Below are positions 6,263 through 14,507 of a stretch of DNA of 51,240 nucleotides, in pieces. Every line of letters starts with the position of its first letter. Position 1 is the stretch's first letter. The stretch is from positions 1 to 51,240 of IMG/VR virus record IMGVR_UViG_3300046012_000256, one strand, 5' to 3'. Below the pieces are notes generated by a model, which made no database searches, was not told the DNA's origin, and saw only the letters and a list, made by a program, of their open reading frames with translations. Position numbers and translations under genes: made by a program. The DNA is from a virus.

Positions 6263-7216
6263 TTAGTACAGCGAGACCTGGTGCTCGATCAACACCTCTC
6301 GACACTTGGCGGCAGTATCACCCCATCCCGGGAGGGCGTGTTGAATCTCCTGCGAATCCTTCCCCACCGGGTAGTGCCCGTTGAGGTGCGACTTCCACTT
6401 GCACAGCACCGTCTCGACTTCCTGGATGCGGATTGGATGGCCCATGAAGGTGTCGTGCTTGAACCGTTCCAGCAACCCCCCAACCACGCGGGTCGTCAAC
6501 GCGAGCCGTTGCGCCCGGGGCATCCCGTCGTGATGCTCGGTGAGAAAGTCGCGCAGCGCCTCCGCGCGCTCGGACAGGCGCGGCGCGTAGCCATGCTCGA
6601 TCATCCCGAAATCAAACCCGGTCCACGTGTCGAACTCCGAGAACCCCTCTCCGGCCTCCTCGACGTAGAACGCCCAGACTGCGCCTTTCACCGGGTCATC
6701 AAAGAGTCCGCCCGGGACCGCCCCGGAGAAGTCCACCGGCACACCGAGAACACCGTCCAGCATGTCCGCGACCTTAAAAGCAATCCAGGGGCCAAATCCG
6801 GTCCACTCCATCACGCTCCGTGCAACGTCAGCAAATTGAAGCACGCTCCCGACCGAGTGGTTGTCCCGCGCATCGAGCGAGGCCGCCGCGCCCTCTGGTT
6901 CCGTTCCCCACCGCCGACGCAAGTACGACACCGCCTGCCGGGCCGCGTTGCCTCGGAAGTGGCGCCGTTCCGTCCCCCGGGGGAATTGCTCCTCCCCGGC
7001 CAACCCCGCCTCCACCGCATCCCAGAACTCGGGGCCGGTTCGCTCGGACAGCCAGCTCGCGACCCCCACATGGTAGAACATCCAATAGGCCAAACACCAG
7101 CGCTGGAGGGCAGCGCGGTCGAGCTGCGCCCCCTCCAGCATGAGGTAGACCGGGTCAAGGTCTCCCGTGGTGAACAGTGCTCGGCCAAACGCTTCGACCG
7201 AGAGCGGGCGGGTCAC
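6263..7216 (-). CDS. Amino acid:DNA transferase homologue (aGPT-Pplase clade 2 / ADDT family)
   Basis: The start is GTG 7216, overlapping the previous stop as GTGA, with AAGAAGG upstream. The 317-residue helical protein has the segments I associate with this clade: WCLAYWMFYHVGVASWLSER near residues 40-59, FWDAVEAGL near 64-72, PRGTERRHFRG near 79-89, and WTGFGPWIAFKVADMLDGVLG near 137-157. In phages such as SP10, M6 and ViI this family attaches an amino acid to 5-phosphomethyl-dU in DNA, displacing phosphate. The later segment CKWKSHLNGHYPVGKD may be part of the DNA- or metal-binding site. The amino acid used cannot be predicted, but the nearby glycine-oxidase-like gene hints at glycine. Confidence rests on motif memory and on the matching neighbours. 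Confidence 0.8.
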   Translation of the reverse strand: MTRPLSVEAFGRALFTTGDLDPVYLMLEGAQLDRAALQRWCLAYWMFYHVGVASWLSERTGPEFWDAVEAGLAGEEQFPRGTERRHFRGNAARQAVSYLRRRWGTEPEGAAASLDARDNHSVGSVLQFADVARSVMEWTGFGPWIAFKVADMLDGVLGVPVDFSGAVPGGLFDDPVKGAVWAFYVEEAGEGFSEFDTWTGFDFGMIEHGYAPRLSERAEALRDFLTEHHDGMPRAQRLALTTRVVGGLLERFKHDTFMGHPIRIQEVETVLCKWKSHLNGHYPVGKDSQEIQHALPGWGDTAAKCREVLIEHQVSLY

Positions 7217-8268
7217 GCCTTCTTGCCCTTGCTACCCGCGCTCTTGCCTTCGCGGCCCGGCTTGGGCGCGGACTTGGCGACCGGCGCAGGCGCCTCCTCC
7301 TCCACCACTTCCTCGACCTCGACTGGCTTGGCCCCCGCCTTCTTGGCCGCCGACTTCGGGGCTGCCACCACCGGCTTCTCGGCTTTCTCCACCACCGGCT
7401 TCTCGGCCTTGACCTTGTGAGCCAGCGGGGCCTTCATGCCCTTCGGCAGCACGAGAAACAGCCGCAGATCGTTCTCGCCTTCCGGCTCCGAGCGGACACC
7501 GTAGCCGACCACCTTGGCGACATCGTAGCCAAGCCACGCGCGAGCGGACACCGGCTTGCCGGTCTTGCTCAACTCGGACTCCAGCTCCGACAGGAGCACG
7601 CCGCCCTCCTGCGCCAACAGGTCCACGGCCAACGAGACCTTTGTGCCCGCGCCCACCGCCTTGATCTCGTCCTTGCCCTTCGACGGATAGGCGACGGCCT
7701 TTAGCACGCGCGGCTTGGCGGGGGCCTTCGGGGTCCCGTCCGTGTTCGGGGTCTCGGCGCGCGCTAGGATCGCGTCCCAGGCGAGCGAGATGGCGGCGTC
7801 CTCGCCCGTCGTCTTTTTGATGGGCGACTCGGTGCGGCCCGCGTTGATGAGCGCCAGCAGCATCGGCATCGGGGAGCCCTTGAGGTCCGTGGGCGACGTG
7901 ATCACGAGCTGTTGTACGCCGTCCGCGCTCTCCGGGGCCTCGCCCACGAGGACCGTGGCCGTGGCCTTGTTCGGCTTGGTGACGGGGTACGTGATGAGGA
8001 ACGACTTGGGGGCGGCTGCGGGAGTGGCCTTCTTGGCCGGTGTCTTCAACGCCATGGGTTTACCCTCTCCTGAGAGTGATGTGGTTGGAACGAGCGAACG
8101 AGCGGCCTTCACGAGCACTTCGGTGGAACAACGGCCATAGTCGGTTGGAAGGTCATTCTGGCTGGCGTAGTTGAACCAGCGCATGGGCGACACTCGTTTG
8201 ATGGTGTCGAGGGCCAGCATCCGAGCATTCAACTCGGCTTGCGCCCGTGACCGTTCCTCAGCACTCAT
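7213..8268 (-). CDS. Hypothetical protein with Ala/Lys-rich histone-like tail, 351 residues
   Basis: ATG 8268 lies 6 nt after a conserved leader and behind a promoter-like sequence, so I use the long form. An internal ATG at 8055 with AGGAG 11 nt upstream would give 280 residues. The first 70 residues look like a separate small helical domain. The middle (SFLITYPVTKPNKATATVLV, then LSELESELSKTGKPVSARAW) looks folded, and the ELESELSKTG part resembles a winged-helix segment. The last 100 residues are AEKP/AAKK repeats like a histone H1 tail, with an acidic EVEEVVEEE patch. A DNA-binding or nucleoid-type role is plausible. It immediately precedes the amino acid:DNA transferase. Confidence 0.7.
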   Translation of the reverse strand: MSAEERSRAQAELNARMLALDTIKRVSPMRWFNYASQNDLPTDYGRCSTEVLVKAARSLVPTTSLSGEGKPMALKTPAKKATPAAAPKSFLITYPVTKPNKATATVLVGEAPESADGVQQLVITSPTDLKGSPMPMLLALINAGRTESPIKKTTGEDAAISLAWDAILARAETPNTDGTPKAPAKPRVLKAVAYPSKGKDEIKAVGAGTKVSLAVDLLAQEGGVLLSELESELSKTGKPVSARAWLGYDVAKVVGYGVRSEPEGENDLRLFLVLPKGMKAPLAHKVKAEKPVVEKAEKPVVAAPKSAAKKAGAKPVEVEEVVEEEAPAPVAKSAPKPGREGKSAGSKGKKA

Positions 8269-8274
8269 AGCGTT

Positions 8275-8287
8275 CTCCGTCGTGGGG
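8275..8287 (-). promoter_or_regulatory. Conserved CCCCACGACGGAG leader, 6 nt before start 8268
   Basis: Exact copy of the leader; it lies in the expected 5' untranslated region of the promoter at 8316-8343. Confidence 0.75.
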
Positions 8288-8315
8288 TTTCAGAATCGTC
8301 TTGCGCGTGAGTCAG

Positions 8316-8343
8316 AACATAAGGGGTCGGGCGCAAAAGTAAA
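8316..8343 (-). promoter_or_regulatory. Promoter-like sequence TTTACT-16-TATGTT
   Basis: On the minus strand TTTACT (8338-8343) and TATGTT (8316-8321) are 16 nt apart, close to a sigma-70 arrangement. It lies in the only non-coding gap between the UvrD helicase and the hypermodification genes. It would drive the transcript that carries the transferase, FAD and kinase genes. The same TATGTT hexamer recurs in two other leaders. Confidence 0.55.
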
Positions 8344-8356
8344 GCCCTTGCGGTTT

Positions 8357-9814
8357 TCAAAATGTCCAAAACGCCGAGGTCTGCGGCAACACCAGCGTGA
8401 GATCCTGTCGCGCGCGCGTCACCCCGACGTACTGCACCCGCCGCTCGGCGTCGGGGTCCGTCTGTGCACCCCGGGCCACCCGTTCCGAGATGTCGGTCAT
8501 CAGCACCACGTGATCCGCCTGCCCACCCTTAACCGAGTGCACGGTGCCAATCGTGACCCGGCCCGGCTTCGTGAGCGATTCGCCGGAGCGCCGGAGCGCA
8601 CGCACATATTCCCGGTCTCGGATCGGCATGTTCACCAGCGCATCGAACCAGACCGTGTCCCGGGTAAGGGGGTCGCCCTCGGGGAAGAAATCCCCCCAGC
8701 TCAATGCGTCCTTGCGGGGGAGCGTGCGGCGCGTGGCCAGGAACGCATTGAGCGTCTTAGCCTCGATCCGGGTGAGCGTGCCCCCGCTCCGGAGCGATTC
8801 CCAGAGCCTGGCGGATTGGACGGCGGCTGAGTTCCAGCTCCACTTCCCATCCTCCATCGAGTACACGACCCCCTGCTGGCGCGCTTGGAGCCGGAGTTGC
8901 CGCAGTTGGTAGTTCGACCGGGCCAGGAGCATCCAGGACCCTGGCCGGTGCAGGTCCACCATCTCGGGCTCGGCCACCCATGTTACCGCTCCGTCGTCGT
9001 CCCGGGGAGAAAATGTCTTCGGAACACGCTGGTGGATCCGATTCGCAAGCAAATCTGCAAGGCGCTTGACGCGACGGGGGAGACGGTAGCTGATGGGGAG
9101 CACGGCACGGTCGCCCCGGAACCGGGTGAGTTGGGCCGGATCTGCCCCAGACCAATGGTAGATCGCCTGATCATCGTCCCCAGCAAAGTACACCACGGGG
9201 ATGTGCGCTGCCACGCGGCGAAGGAAGGCCCATTGCGCGGTCGAGGTGTCCTGCGCCTCGTCCACGCAGAGTACGTCCACGTCAAGTTTGCCCGTTGCTT
9301 TGCTGACCATGTCATCGAAATCCCAGAGCCCCTGTTGAGTTTTGAACTTCTCGTACATCCCGCAGGTCTGTCGAACGAGCCGCCAGGGGAGGTCGAGCGG
9401 AGTGAGCCTCCATTCATGTTCGAGGCTCGTGCCTCGGGCCGAGGCGAGCGCCAGGAGCCCCAGGCACTTGTCCCCAATCTCACCTTCCCAGAGTACGTGA
9501 TCCGTGGACGTGTGGGAGAACGGCACCCCCACGGCCTCGCTGAACACGGCCAGATGTGCCTTCCCCACCACTTCAGTGGGGAGGATACCGAGGAGCTGAA
9601 AAGCGAGCGAGTGGATGGTGCGGAAGTAGGGGAGCGGGTCTGACGTCACATCGGCCGCCGCGTCCTTGGCCTCTCGGATCGCCCGCCGTGTGAACGAAAG
9701 GAACCCCACCCGCTCCGGCGCCACGCCCGCGCTCAGGTGCTCGCGCACGTACGATAGCAGCTTGGTCGTCTTGCCCGTCCCAGGCGGCCCGAACACCACG
9801 TGGCGTTCTTTCAT
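8357..9814 (-). CDS. UvrD/Rep-type superfamily 1 DNA helicase (second copy)
   Basis: The start ATG 9814 shares ATGA with the upstream stop, giving 485 residues; the longer frame runs back into that gene. Helicase motifs are in order: Walker A GPPGTGKTT at residues 9-17, FLSFTRRA motif Ia, DFDDMV, VDEAQDT motif II, GDDDQAIYHWSGAD motif III, SYRLPRRV motif IV, GTVHSVKGGQADHVVL motif V, and YVGVTRARQDL motif VI. It should unwind DNA 3' to 5' during replication or recombination. The protein is compact compared with UvrD (about 720 residues), lacking most 1B/2B insertions. Another SF1 helicase is encoded at 15528-17057, and the two are clearly different in sequence. Confidence 0.92.
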   Translation of the reverse strand: MKERHVVFGPPGTGKTTKLLSYVREHLSAGVAPERVGFLSFTRRAIREAKDAAADVTSDPLPYFRTIHSLAFQLLGILPTEVVGKAHLAVFSEAVGVPFSHTSTDHVLWEGEIGDKCLGLLALASARGTSLEHEWRLTPLDLPWRLVRQTCGMYEKFKTQQGLWDFDDMVSKATGKLDVDVLCVDEAQDTSTAQWAFLRRVAAHIPVVYFAGDDDQAIYHWSGADPAQLTRFRGDRAVLPISYRLPRRVKRLADLLANRIHQRVPKTFSPRDDDGAVTWVAEPEMVDLHRPGSWMLLARSNYQLRQLRLQARQQGVVYSMEDGKWSWNSAAVQSARLWESLRSGGTLTRIEAKTLNAFLATRRTLPRKDALSWGDFFPEGDPLTRDTVWFDALVNMPIRDREYVRALRRSGESLTKPGRVTIGTVHSVKGGQADHVVLMTDISERVARGAQTDPDAERRVQYVGVTRARQDLTLVLPQTSAFWTF

Positions 9815-10146
9815 TCCGGCGCCGCCACGAGCCGCACCAGCTCCGTCCACAGTCGCACGTACGCCCGTTGAAGCCCCCGCGTTGGCTGGAGCGTGAGGAG
9901 CGGGGCGTTGGCCCCCGTCTCATCCACGTACACCACCCGGCCGTGGGTGTCGTAGACATCGAGCACAATGTCCCCTTGCTTGAGTGACGCGGCCTCGCCC
10001 CGGGACATCGTGAGGAGAAGTTCGTCCGCGTGCATGTCGTAGTACGTCCGATTGGCACCGAGCACCACGACCACGCCGGTGGGCCGGCAAAACCAGACCT
10101 CACCCGGTCCCGTGAGGGGCGAGAACACCCGTGCGCCCGGACGCAT
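9811..10146 (-). CDS. Hypothetical protein with SH3-like beta segments, 111 residues
   Basis: The start is ATG 10146 (TGATG junction with the primase stop). The N-terminus PGARVFSPLTGPGEVWFCRP and a second KQGDIVLDVYDTHGRVVYVD segment look like two small beta-barrel (KOW/SH3-like) units, as in proteins that bind nucleic acids or RNA polymerase. The assignment is structural intuition only. It is translationally coupled to the primase before it and the helicase after it, so a replication accessory role is likely. Confidence 0.65.
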   Translation of the reverse strand: MRPGARVFSPLTGPGEVWFCRPTGVVVVLGANRTYYDMHADELLLTMSRGEAASLKQGDIVLDVYDTHGRVVYVDETGANAPLLTLQPTRGLQRAYVRLWTELVRLVAAPE

Positions 10147-11822
10147 CAGAAGTCGTCGGACGGGGCGAAATTCGTCTTGGGCAGGTCCTCGTCCTTCTCA
10201 TCCCAATCCGCCGCAATTGGGAGCGACCACACGTTGATGAAGCGCCCTTTGTGGTGCCACTGGTCCTTGTCGGCGTCGTGGTTCCGGAGGAGTTGCCAGA
10301 CCGCTTGGGTGGACGGGTACTTGACCTTGCGCGCATCGAGGTAGCGGAACAGGTCGTTAGACCGGAAATAGATCTTGCCGTTCTCGCGATACGGCTTCCC
10401 CAGCCACACCTCCTCTTTCTCGATGGCGTTGGCCGTCTGGAGCGTGAAATTCTGGATGCTCTGCCACAACTGGCCGGTCGGTCCCGCATCGTCCGGCATC
10501 GACATCACATCCGCTGCCACGATAATCTCGCTCAGGTAGCGCAGCCACTTGGCGGGAGTCATGTGGATGGGCACGACGTTCGCCTGTGCCATCACGGCGC
10601 GGTTGAAGTCGTCCCGGTTGTAGAACTGGGAGTTGCTCACCATCACCCGCTTCCCGTTCACTTCCATTCCCCACATTGGCTCGTCTCCGTGGGCTGAGTC
10701 GTACCGGGTCAGCGAATTGATCGTGTAGCCCCGGCTGTCGTTCGGCCCGTCCCCCACGCCGAACTCGCGTTGGGTGCAGACGCGCCGCTGGCACACCGAG
10801 TTGATGGGAGCCTTCTTGCACGCATAGGCGTACTCTTTGCGGGAGTTCGACTTGACGAGCTGGACGACTTCCGAGGAGGGAAGTTGGGCCATCACCTGGT
10901 TGTATTCGTCGATGTGCTTTTCCCAGGCGTCCCCGTAGCGTTTGCGGAGATAGACCACCACGGCCATCATGCCCTCGTTCCGGGTGCCCTCTGCGAACCC
11001 CCCTTGCCCGTGTAGCACTTGGAGACACGGTGGTCCCTCGCTGAAGAGCCCGGAGCCGTCCGTAAACGTCGCGTGCTCCATCGCCTCCATCGACACTTTG
11101 CTGGCCTCCGCTGCATCGAGGAAGGCCGCGAGCGAGGCAGGCTGGCCCTCGATCACCGCGTAGCGTTCCGTTGCCGGAGCGGCAAAATACGGCAGATTAA
11201 TCCAGTTCCCGATATCGTTGTCTGAGAAGCGTGCGGATTGCTTGGGGAACGTCTCGGTCTTGTTCGACATCCCCAGCAGCGCCTTCCACTCGTCCAGCCG
11301 ATCCCGCAACAGACCAGCGGGGACCGGCTCCGCCATAAAGGCGTAGAAATGTCCCCCACCGCTCTTGGATCGACAGAGCACGAGCGGCAACTGTAGCCGC
11401 TTGACGGCCTGTTCCGCCTTCACGTGATCCATCGTGCGCACGTCGTAGTCGATGGCGCCGAACACGCACGTGTCGTCATCCCGGAGCATCACCACCCCGA
11501 TGCCGGGGCCGGTGCCCTTTAGATGGCGCTCGAACATCTGGAGCGTCGGGGCGCCGGGGGCCGTGCTGGGCTTTCCGCCGATCTTCCCGTTCTCGGCGGC
11601 CTTCCCCAACACGTACACGCCGTGCGCCTTGGAGTACCCTTCAAACAGCTTGGCGAACCGCGCGACCTCCCGAGGCGACACACCCCCAGCCGATGACGGG
11701 CTGGGGGTGGAGTCGTTCTTGGTCGCGGACACCTTCGGCTTAGAACTTCGCGTTGCCACGGCGCCCGGCGGTTGTGGGTGGGTTTGGGACGTTGGCGGTG
11801 TCGGCCTCCTCGATCTCCGCAT
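10146..11822 (-). CDS. Archaeo-eukaryotic primase-like protein (TOTE-primase type)
   Basis: The catalytic core follows the primase pattern: CVFGAIDYDVRTMDH near residues 118-132 with the paired acidic residues, then PLVLCRSKSGGGHFYAFM near 146-163, matching the SxSG-GHxW strand of AEP primases. A C-terminal region of about 250 residues (YRENGKIYFRSNDLFRYLDA and after) may be a helicase-loader or DNA-binding domain. The cysteines in YACKKAPINSVCQRRVC suggest a zinc site as in PriCT or primase zinc modules. The start is uncertain: ATG 11822 overlaps the upstream gene by 83 bases, and GTG at 11759 or 11732 are alternatives. The N-terminal 50 residues are low-complexity. It makes primers for phage DNA replication. 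Confidence 0.75.
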   Translation of the reverse strand: MRRSRRPTPPTSQTHPQPPGAVATRSSKPKVSATKNDSTPSPSSAGGVSPREVARFAKLFEGYSKAHGVYVLGKAAENGKIGGKPSTAPGAPTLQMFERHLKGTGPGIGVVMLRDDDTCVFGAIDYDVRTMDHVKAEQAVKRLQLPLVLCRSKSGGGHFYAFMAEPVPAGLLRDRLDEWKALLGMSNKTETFPKQSARFSDNDIGNWINLPYFAAPATERYAVIEGQPASLAAFLDAAEASKVSMEAMEHATFTDGSGLFSEGPPCLQVLHGQGGFAEGTRNEGMMAVVVYLRKRYGDAWEKHIDEYNQVMAQLPSSEVVQLVKSNSRKEYAYACKKAPINSVCQRRVCTQREFGVGDGPNDSRGYTINSLTRYDSAHGDEPMWGMEVNGKRVMVSNSQFYNRDDFNRAVMAQANVVPIHMTPAKWLRYLSEIIVAADVMSMPDDAGPTGQLWQSIQNFTLQTANAIEKEEVWLGKPYRENGKIYFRSNDLFRYLDARKVKYPSTQAVWQLLRNHDADKDQWHHKGRFINVWSLPIAADWDEKDEDLPKTNFAPSDDF

Positions 11823-12651
11823 CTTCCACCAGCTCCTCCTCCACGTGCTTGACCTTCACCTGGCCCCCGAGGATCATTTCCTTGAAGTCCATGGCTTCCT
11901 TCACGAGCCCCCAGCCGTAGTCGCCCAACTCGGGGAGCGGCTTGTAGGGCTCGATGTTGACGCCGAACCACGAGCCCTGGTCGTTCTCCTCGAACACCGA
12001 GGTGATTTTCCACGAGTGGTAGTACATCGGCGGCGTGAAGGTGCCGTTCTCCCCCTCCATCCGGATCGACTTCATGCGCGTGTTCCAGTTGCGTGACTTC
12101 TTGAGCTGCATTCCGGCGAGCGGCATGGCGAGCGCCTTGTACTTCCCGGTTGCCTCGTCCACCACGAACACGTAATACAGCCCCGACTTCACGAGCTGGT
12201 TGCCGGACGGCAGGATCTCGCGGTTCTTGTCATCCCGTGTCGTCGGGAGGTCTGGGGCCACCGCGCCGTAGTCCTTGACGAGCCCGCCCCCGGCTTCCCG
12301 CAGCTTCCACTCGATGAAGCTCGGCGTGTAATGCACCGGCACCACCGTGATCCCGTCCTCCCCCTCCCACAGCTCGTTCTCGGCCGTGTCGAGAAACATG
12401 CCCGCCTCGGCGCCGTCCACGTACTTGTCGTTGCCCTTCAACACCTGGGGCGAGAGCGGCTGGAGCACCCGGAGAAACGGGGTGGCCAGATCGTCCTTGC
12501 CGAACGTGTGCCGGTCCTGCTGCGCGGCCTGCTCCAGCATCGCCATCTGCGCCTGCGTCGCCAACGCGGTCTTGGCGGGTTCCGCCTTCGTAACGGCGGT
12601 GCCCGCCTTCTTGGCGGCGGGTTTGGACTTCTCTTTCTTCTCGATTGCCAT
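11740..12651 (-). CDS. Conserved phage DNA-metabolism protein, possible ssDNA-binding, 303 residues
   Basis: I use ATG 12651 (AAGGA 10 nt upstream); the longer frame is low-complexity. A basic Lys/Ala N-terminus (EKKEKSKPAAKKAGTAVTKA) precedes a folded region with FLRVLQPLSPQV near residues 61-72, GAEAGMFLDT near 81-90 and FIEWKLREAGGGLVKDYG near 114-131. The C-terminus is acidic (VEEELVEDAEIEEAD), as in ssDNA-binding proteins that recruit partners. I recognise the pattern as a widespread uncharacterised phage family found next to primase and recombination genes. Single-strand binding is inference from the acidic tail and the neighbours. Confidence 0.7.
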   Translation of the reverse strand: MAIEKKEKSKPAAKKAGTAVTKAEPAKTALATQAQMAMLEQAAQQDRHTFGKDDLATPFLRVLQPLSPQVLKGNDKYVDGAEAGMFLDTAENELWEGEDGITVVPVHYTPSFIEWKLREAGGGLVKDYGAVAPDLPTTRDDKNREILPSGNQLVKSGLYYVFVVDEATGKYKALAMPLAGMQLKKSRNWNTRMKSIRMEGENGTFTPPMYYHSWKITSVFEENDQGSWFGVNIEPYKPLPELGDYGWGLVKEAMDFKEMILGGQVKVKHVEEELVEDAEIEEADTANVPNPPTTAGRRGNAKF

Positions 12652-12712
12652 GTGCGGTCGGTCCTTGAGTCGTGGCGGGGTTACTTGACCGTGGCCCGCC
12701 GATCCCACGGAG

Positions 12713-13291
12713 TTACTTCTTGGGTGCGTTGATCTTGATCTTGCGCCCGGTGAAAATGCCCAACAGGTCCTGGGGGAAGGGAGAGTTGTTCCGGATCATC
12801 TCCCGCGCCCAGGCGCCGAGCGTCTGCGAGTTGACGGACTCTTTCTCCTCCACCGTCACCCCCAGCTTCGCCAGCGCCTTCCGGGCCTTGGCGGTGAGCT
12901 GTTCCTGGCCCCGGTCGAAGGCAATGGTGAAGTTGGTTTTGATGAGGCCGCCGTGCTCGTTCTCCCGGAGCCACGCAAAGGCCTTGGGTTGGTTCGCCTT
13001 CGTGATCGACCCGGCCACCACCGAGGCCACCACCAGCTCAACGCCACTCTTGAGCGTGAACGAGGAGAGGTTGCACCCGTCCATCGCCTCCGGCAGATCC
13101 TTCTCCTCCAACTGGCGTCGGCGGGTCTTGACCTCCTCCAGCTCGGTCTCCAGTCGCGCCTCATCCTTCAGCAACGTCTCCAGCCGCATCGCCAGCTCGG
13201 TGACGCCTTTGAGCTGGGACGTGGTGGCGGTGAGGGCCTGCCCCTCCAAGTTAATGGGCGGGGCGTTCCGTGGGGCTTGTTTTGTTGGCAT
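12713..13291 (-). CDS. Conserved phage protein with coiled coil, 192 residues
   Basis: The start ATG 13291 is chosen because the longer frame is out-of-family sequence. A coiled coil of about 45 residues (RLETLLKDEARLETELEEVK, then RRRQLEEKDLPEAMD) is followed by a domain with SSFTLKSGVELVVASVVAGS, AFAWLRENEHGGLIKTNFTI and a basic C-terminus GIFTGRKIKINAPKK. This layout recurs in many phages beside primase and ssDNA-binding-like genes. Function is not established. The upstream leader is a variant in which GGAG is GGAC and lies 11 to 12 nt from ATG, so initiation may be weaker than at other leaders. Confidence 0.75.
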   Translation of the reverse strand: MPTKQAPRNAPPINLEGQALTATTSQLKGVTELAMRLETLLKDEARLETELEEVKTRRRQLEEKDLPEAMDGCNLSSFTLKSGVELVVASVVAGSITKANQPKAFAWLRENEHGGLIKTNFTIAFDRGQEQLTAKARKALAKLGVTVEEKESVNSQTLGAWAREMIRNNSPFPQDLLGIFTGRKIKINAPKK

Positions 13292-13299
13292 ATGTGAGT

Positions 13300-13728
13300 T
13301 TAGTCCGTCGTGGGGTCGAACTCGTCCGGGAGGATAACGGGATTGTCCACGTTCAACGGCACCGTGATCGGAACATACGTGCCGCCTTCGTCCGTGCGCC
13401 CGCCTCGGGGATCTTTGCCGCGCTCCCAGCGCAGCCAGCGGAAGCACTCAAAGGGGGTCTCCTCGTCCACGGCAAAGTCGCTCAGCACGGCCCCCACAAG
13501 CACAGCGGCCAGCGTGTCCCCGCCCGCCCACACGATGTAGTCGGTGGCGGGGTCGAAGTCCGCGAGCCGCGAGCGAATACGGTCCAGTGCCCGCTTGGGA
13601 TTGTACCGGGGATCTTCTCCCGGGTGAACCAGCACCCGCACCTCGCCCCACGCGGCCAGCGGCTCCAACTTCGGGAGCTGCCCGCCGCGCGAGACGGTGG
13701 GTTGGGCGATGAGGTAGACGGTGGGCAT
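13300..13728 (-). CDS. Hypothetical protein, 142 residues
   Basis: ATG 13728 gives a compact protein with an alternating alpha/beta pattern: TVYLIAQPTV at the start, EVRVLVHPGE, RALDRIRSRLADFDPATDYIVW near 49-70 and GDTLAAVLVGAVLS near 73-86. The longer frame extends into antisense-like sequence. A degenerate leader (CCACGACGTGC) precedes it. The final codons (DPTTD) encode a second, variant leader used by the next gene. It resembles a conserved small phage protein whose function I do not know. Confidence 0.65.
   Translation of the reverse strand: MPTVYLIAQPTVSRGGQLPKLEPLAAWGEVRVLVHPGEDPRYNPKRALDRIRSRLADFDPATDYIVWAGGDTLAAVLVGAVLSDFAVDEETPFECFRWLRWERGKDPRGGRTDEGGTYVPITVPLNVDNPVILPDEFDPTTD
13303..13315 (-). 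promoter_or_regulatory. Variant leader CCCCACGACGGAC before start 13291
   Basis: One-base variant of the leader (GGAC for GGAG), overlapping the last codons of the upstream gene. Confidence 0.5.
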
Positions 13729-13793
13729 GCAGCACGTCGTGGTTAAAGAGACAAGAAAAGATAACGGGGTCGGCGGTCTGGTCGCCTTACGTG

Positions 13794-14024
13794 TCATACA
13801 GGCGGAATCCGCTTGAGAAATTTGTCGTCGTCCGAGGGGGACGCGGGCGTGTGTCCGGTGACATCGCAGTGGCCGAGAAGATAATTCCGGTTTGCCAGGA
13901 GTTGGCCGCACGAGCACGTTCTCCGTCGCTCGGCGGCGTTCGCGGCGCGTGCGGCTTCTCGGCGCGCTCGGACCCATGCGGGTATGCGGTCGTCGGGCAC
14001 GCCGATACAGTTGCGAATGCTCAT
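13794..14024 (-). CDS. Small zinc-finger-like protein, 76 residues
   Basis: ATG 14024 is preceded by GGAGGAG. The sequence has an Arg/Ala-rich helix (RARREAARAANAAERRRTCS), then CSCGQLLANRNYLLGHCDVT and a following GH. The Cys-x-Cys, His-x-Cys and final His could bind one zinc ion. Such small proteins often bind nucleic acid or act as adaptors. No family is assigned. Confidence 0.65.
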   Translation of the reverse strand: MSIRNCIGVPDDRIPAWVRARREAARAANAAERRRTCSCGQLLANRNYLLGHCDVTGHTPASPSDDDKFLKRIPPV

Positions 14025-14042
14025 GATCCGTACTCCTCCGTT

Positions 14043-14507
14043 TCACGTGTCATGCGGTTTCGTCCTCCCCAACACGTAGTCCGGACGCCGTTGCGTCGGT
14101 TGCGGACAGACCGCGAGAATCCGCCACCCATCGGTCAGGAACCTCTGCAAGTCCTCGGTGCAATAGTCGTAGAGCACCTGAACCTCGTTGACGGCCAAGA
14201 GTCCGAGCCCCGGCACCACGACCGCGCACTTCTCGTTGAACTGGGTGCCGCCCTCGGCGGTCTTGGCAAGAATCCGGTCCAGCTTCTCGGTGATCGACTC
14301 CCACAACGTGGGCGTGATGTCCGGGACCTGGAGCGAGACCGGAACCCCCGGGAACAGTGCCATAACCTTGGCCACGTCCCCCGTGTAGGTGTGGTACGAC
14401 AGCCCGTGCTCGGGCTCCACCGTCTCCCGCACGAGGACTTGGAGCGCCGCCACCTGTTCTGGGGTAGGCAGATCCGGCCCGTAGCCGAATTGGAATTGCG
14501 CGATCAT
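14043..14507 (-). CDS. Hypothetical protein, 154 residues
   Basis: The start ATG 14507 shares ATGA with the previous stop. The protein is soluble, with an alpha/beta pattern: PDLPTPEQVAALQVLVRETV near residues 11-30, ITEKLDRILAKT, CAVVVPGLGLLAVNEVQVLY and a basic C-terminus. No known motif is visible. It is in the coupled run between the UvrD helicase and the primase region, so it is probably an accessory early protein. Confidence 0.65.
   Translation of the reverse strand: MIAQFQFGYGPDLPTPEQVAALQVLVRETVEPEHGLSYHTYTGDVAKVMALFPGVPVSLQVPDITPTLWESITEKLDRILAKTAEGGTQFNEKCAVVVPGLGLLAVNEVQVLYDYCTEDLQRFLTDGWRILAVCPQPTQRRPDYVLGRTKPHDT

Noticed and set aside
5876-7420. A 514-codon plus-strand open frame
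   Set aside because: It is antisense to the amino acid:DNA transferase and neighbouring genes, without a ribosome-binding site, and its protein is Arg/Pro/His-rich shadow sequence.
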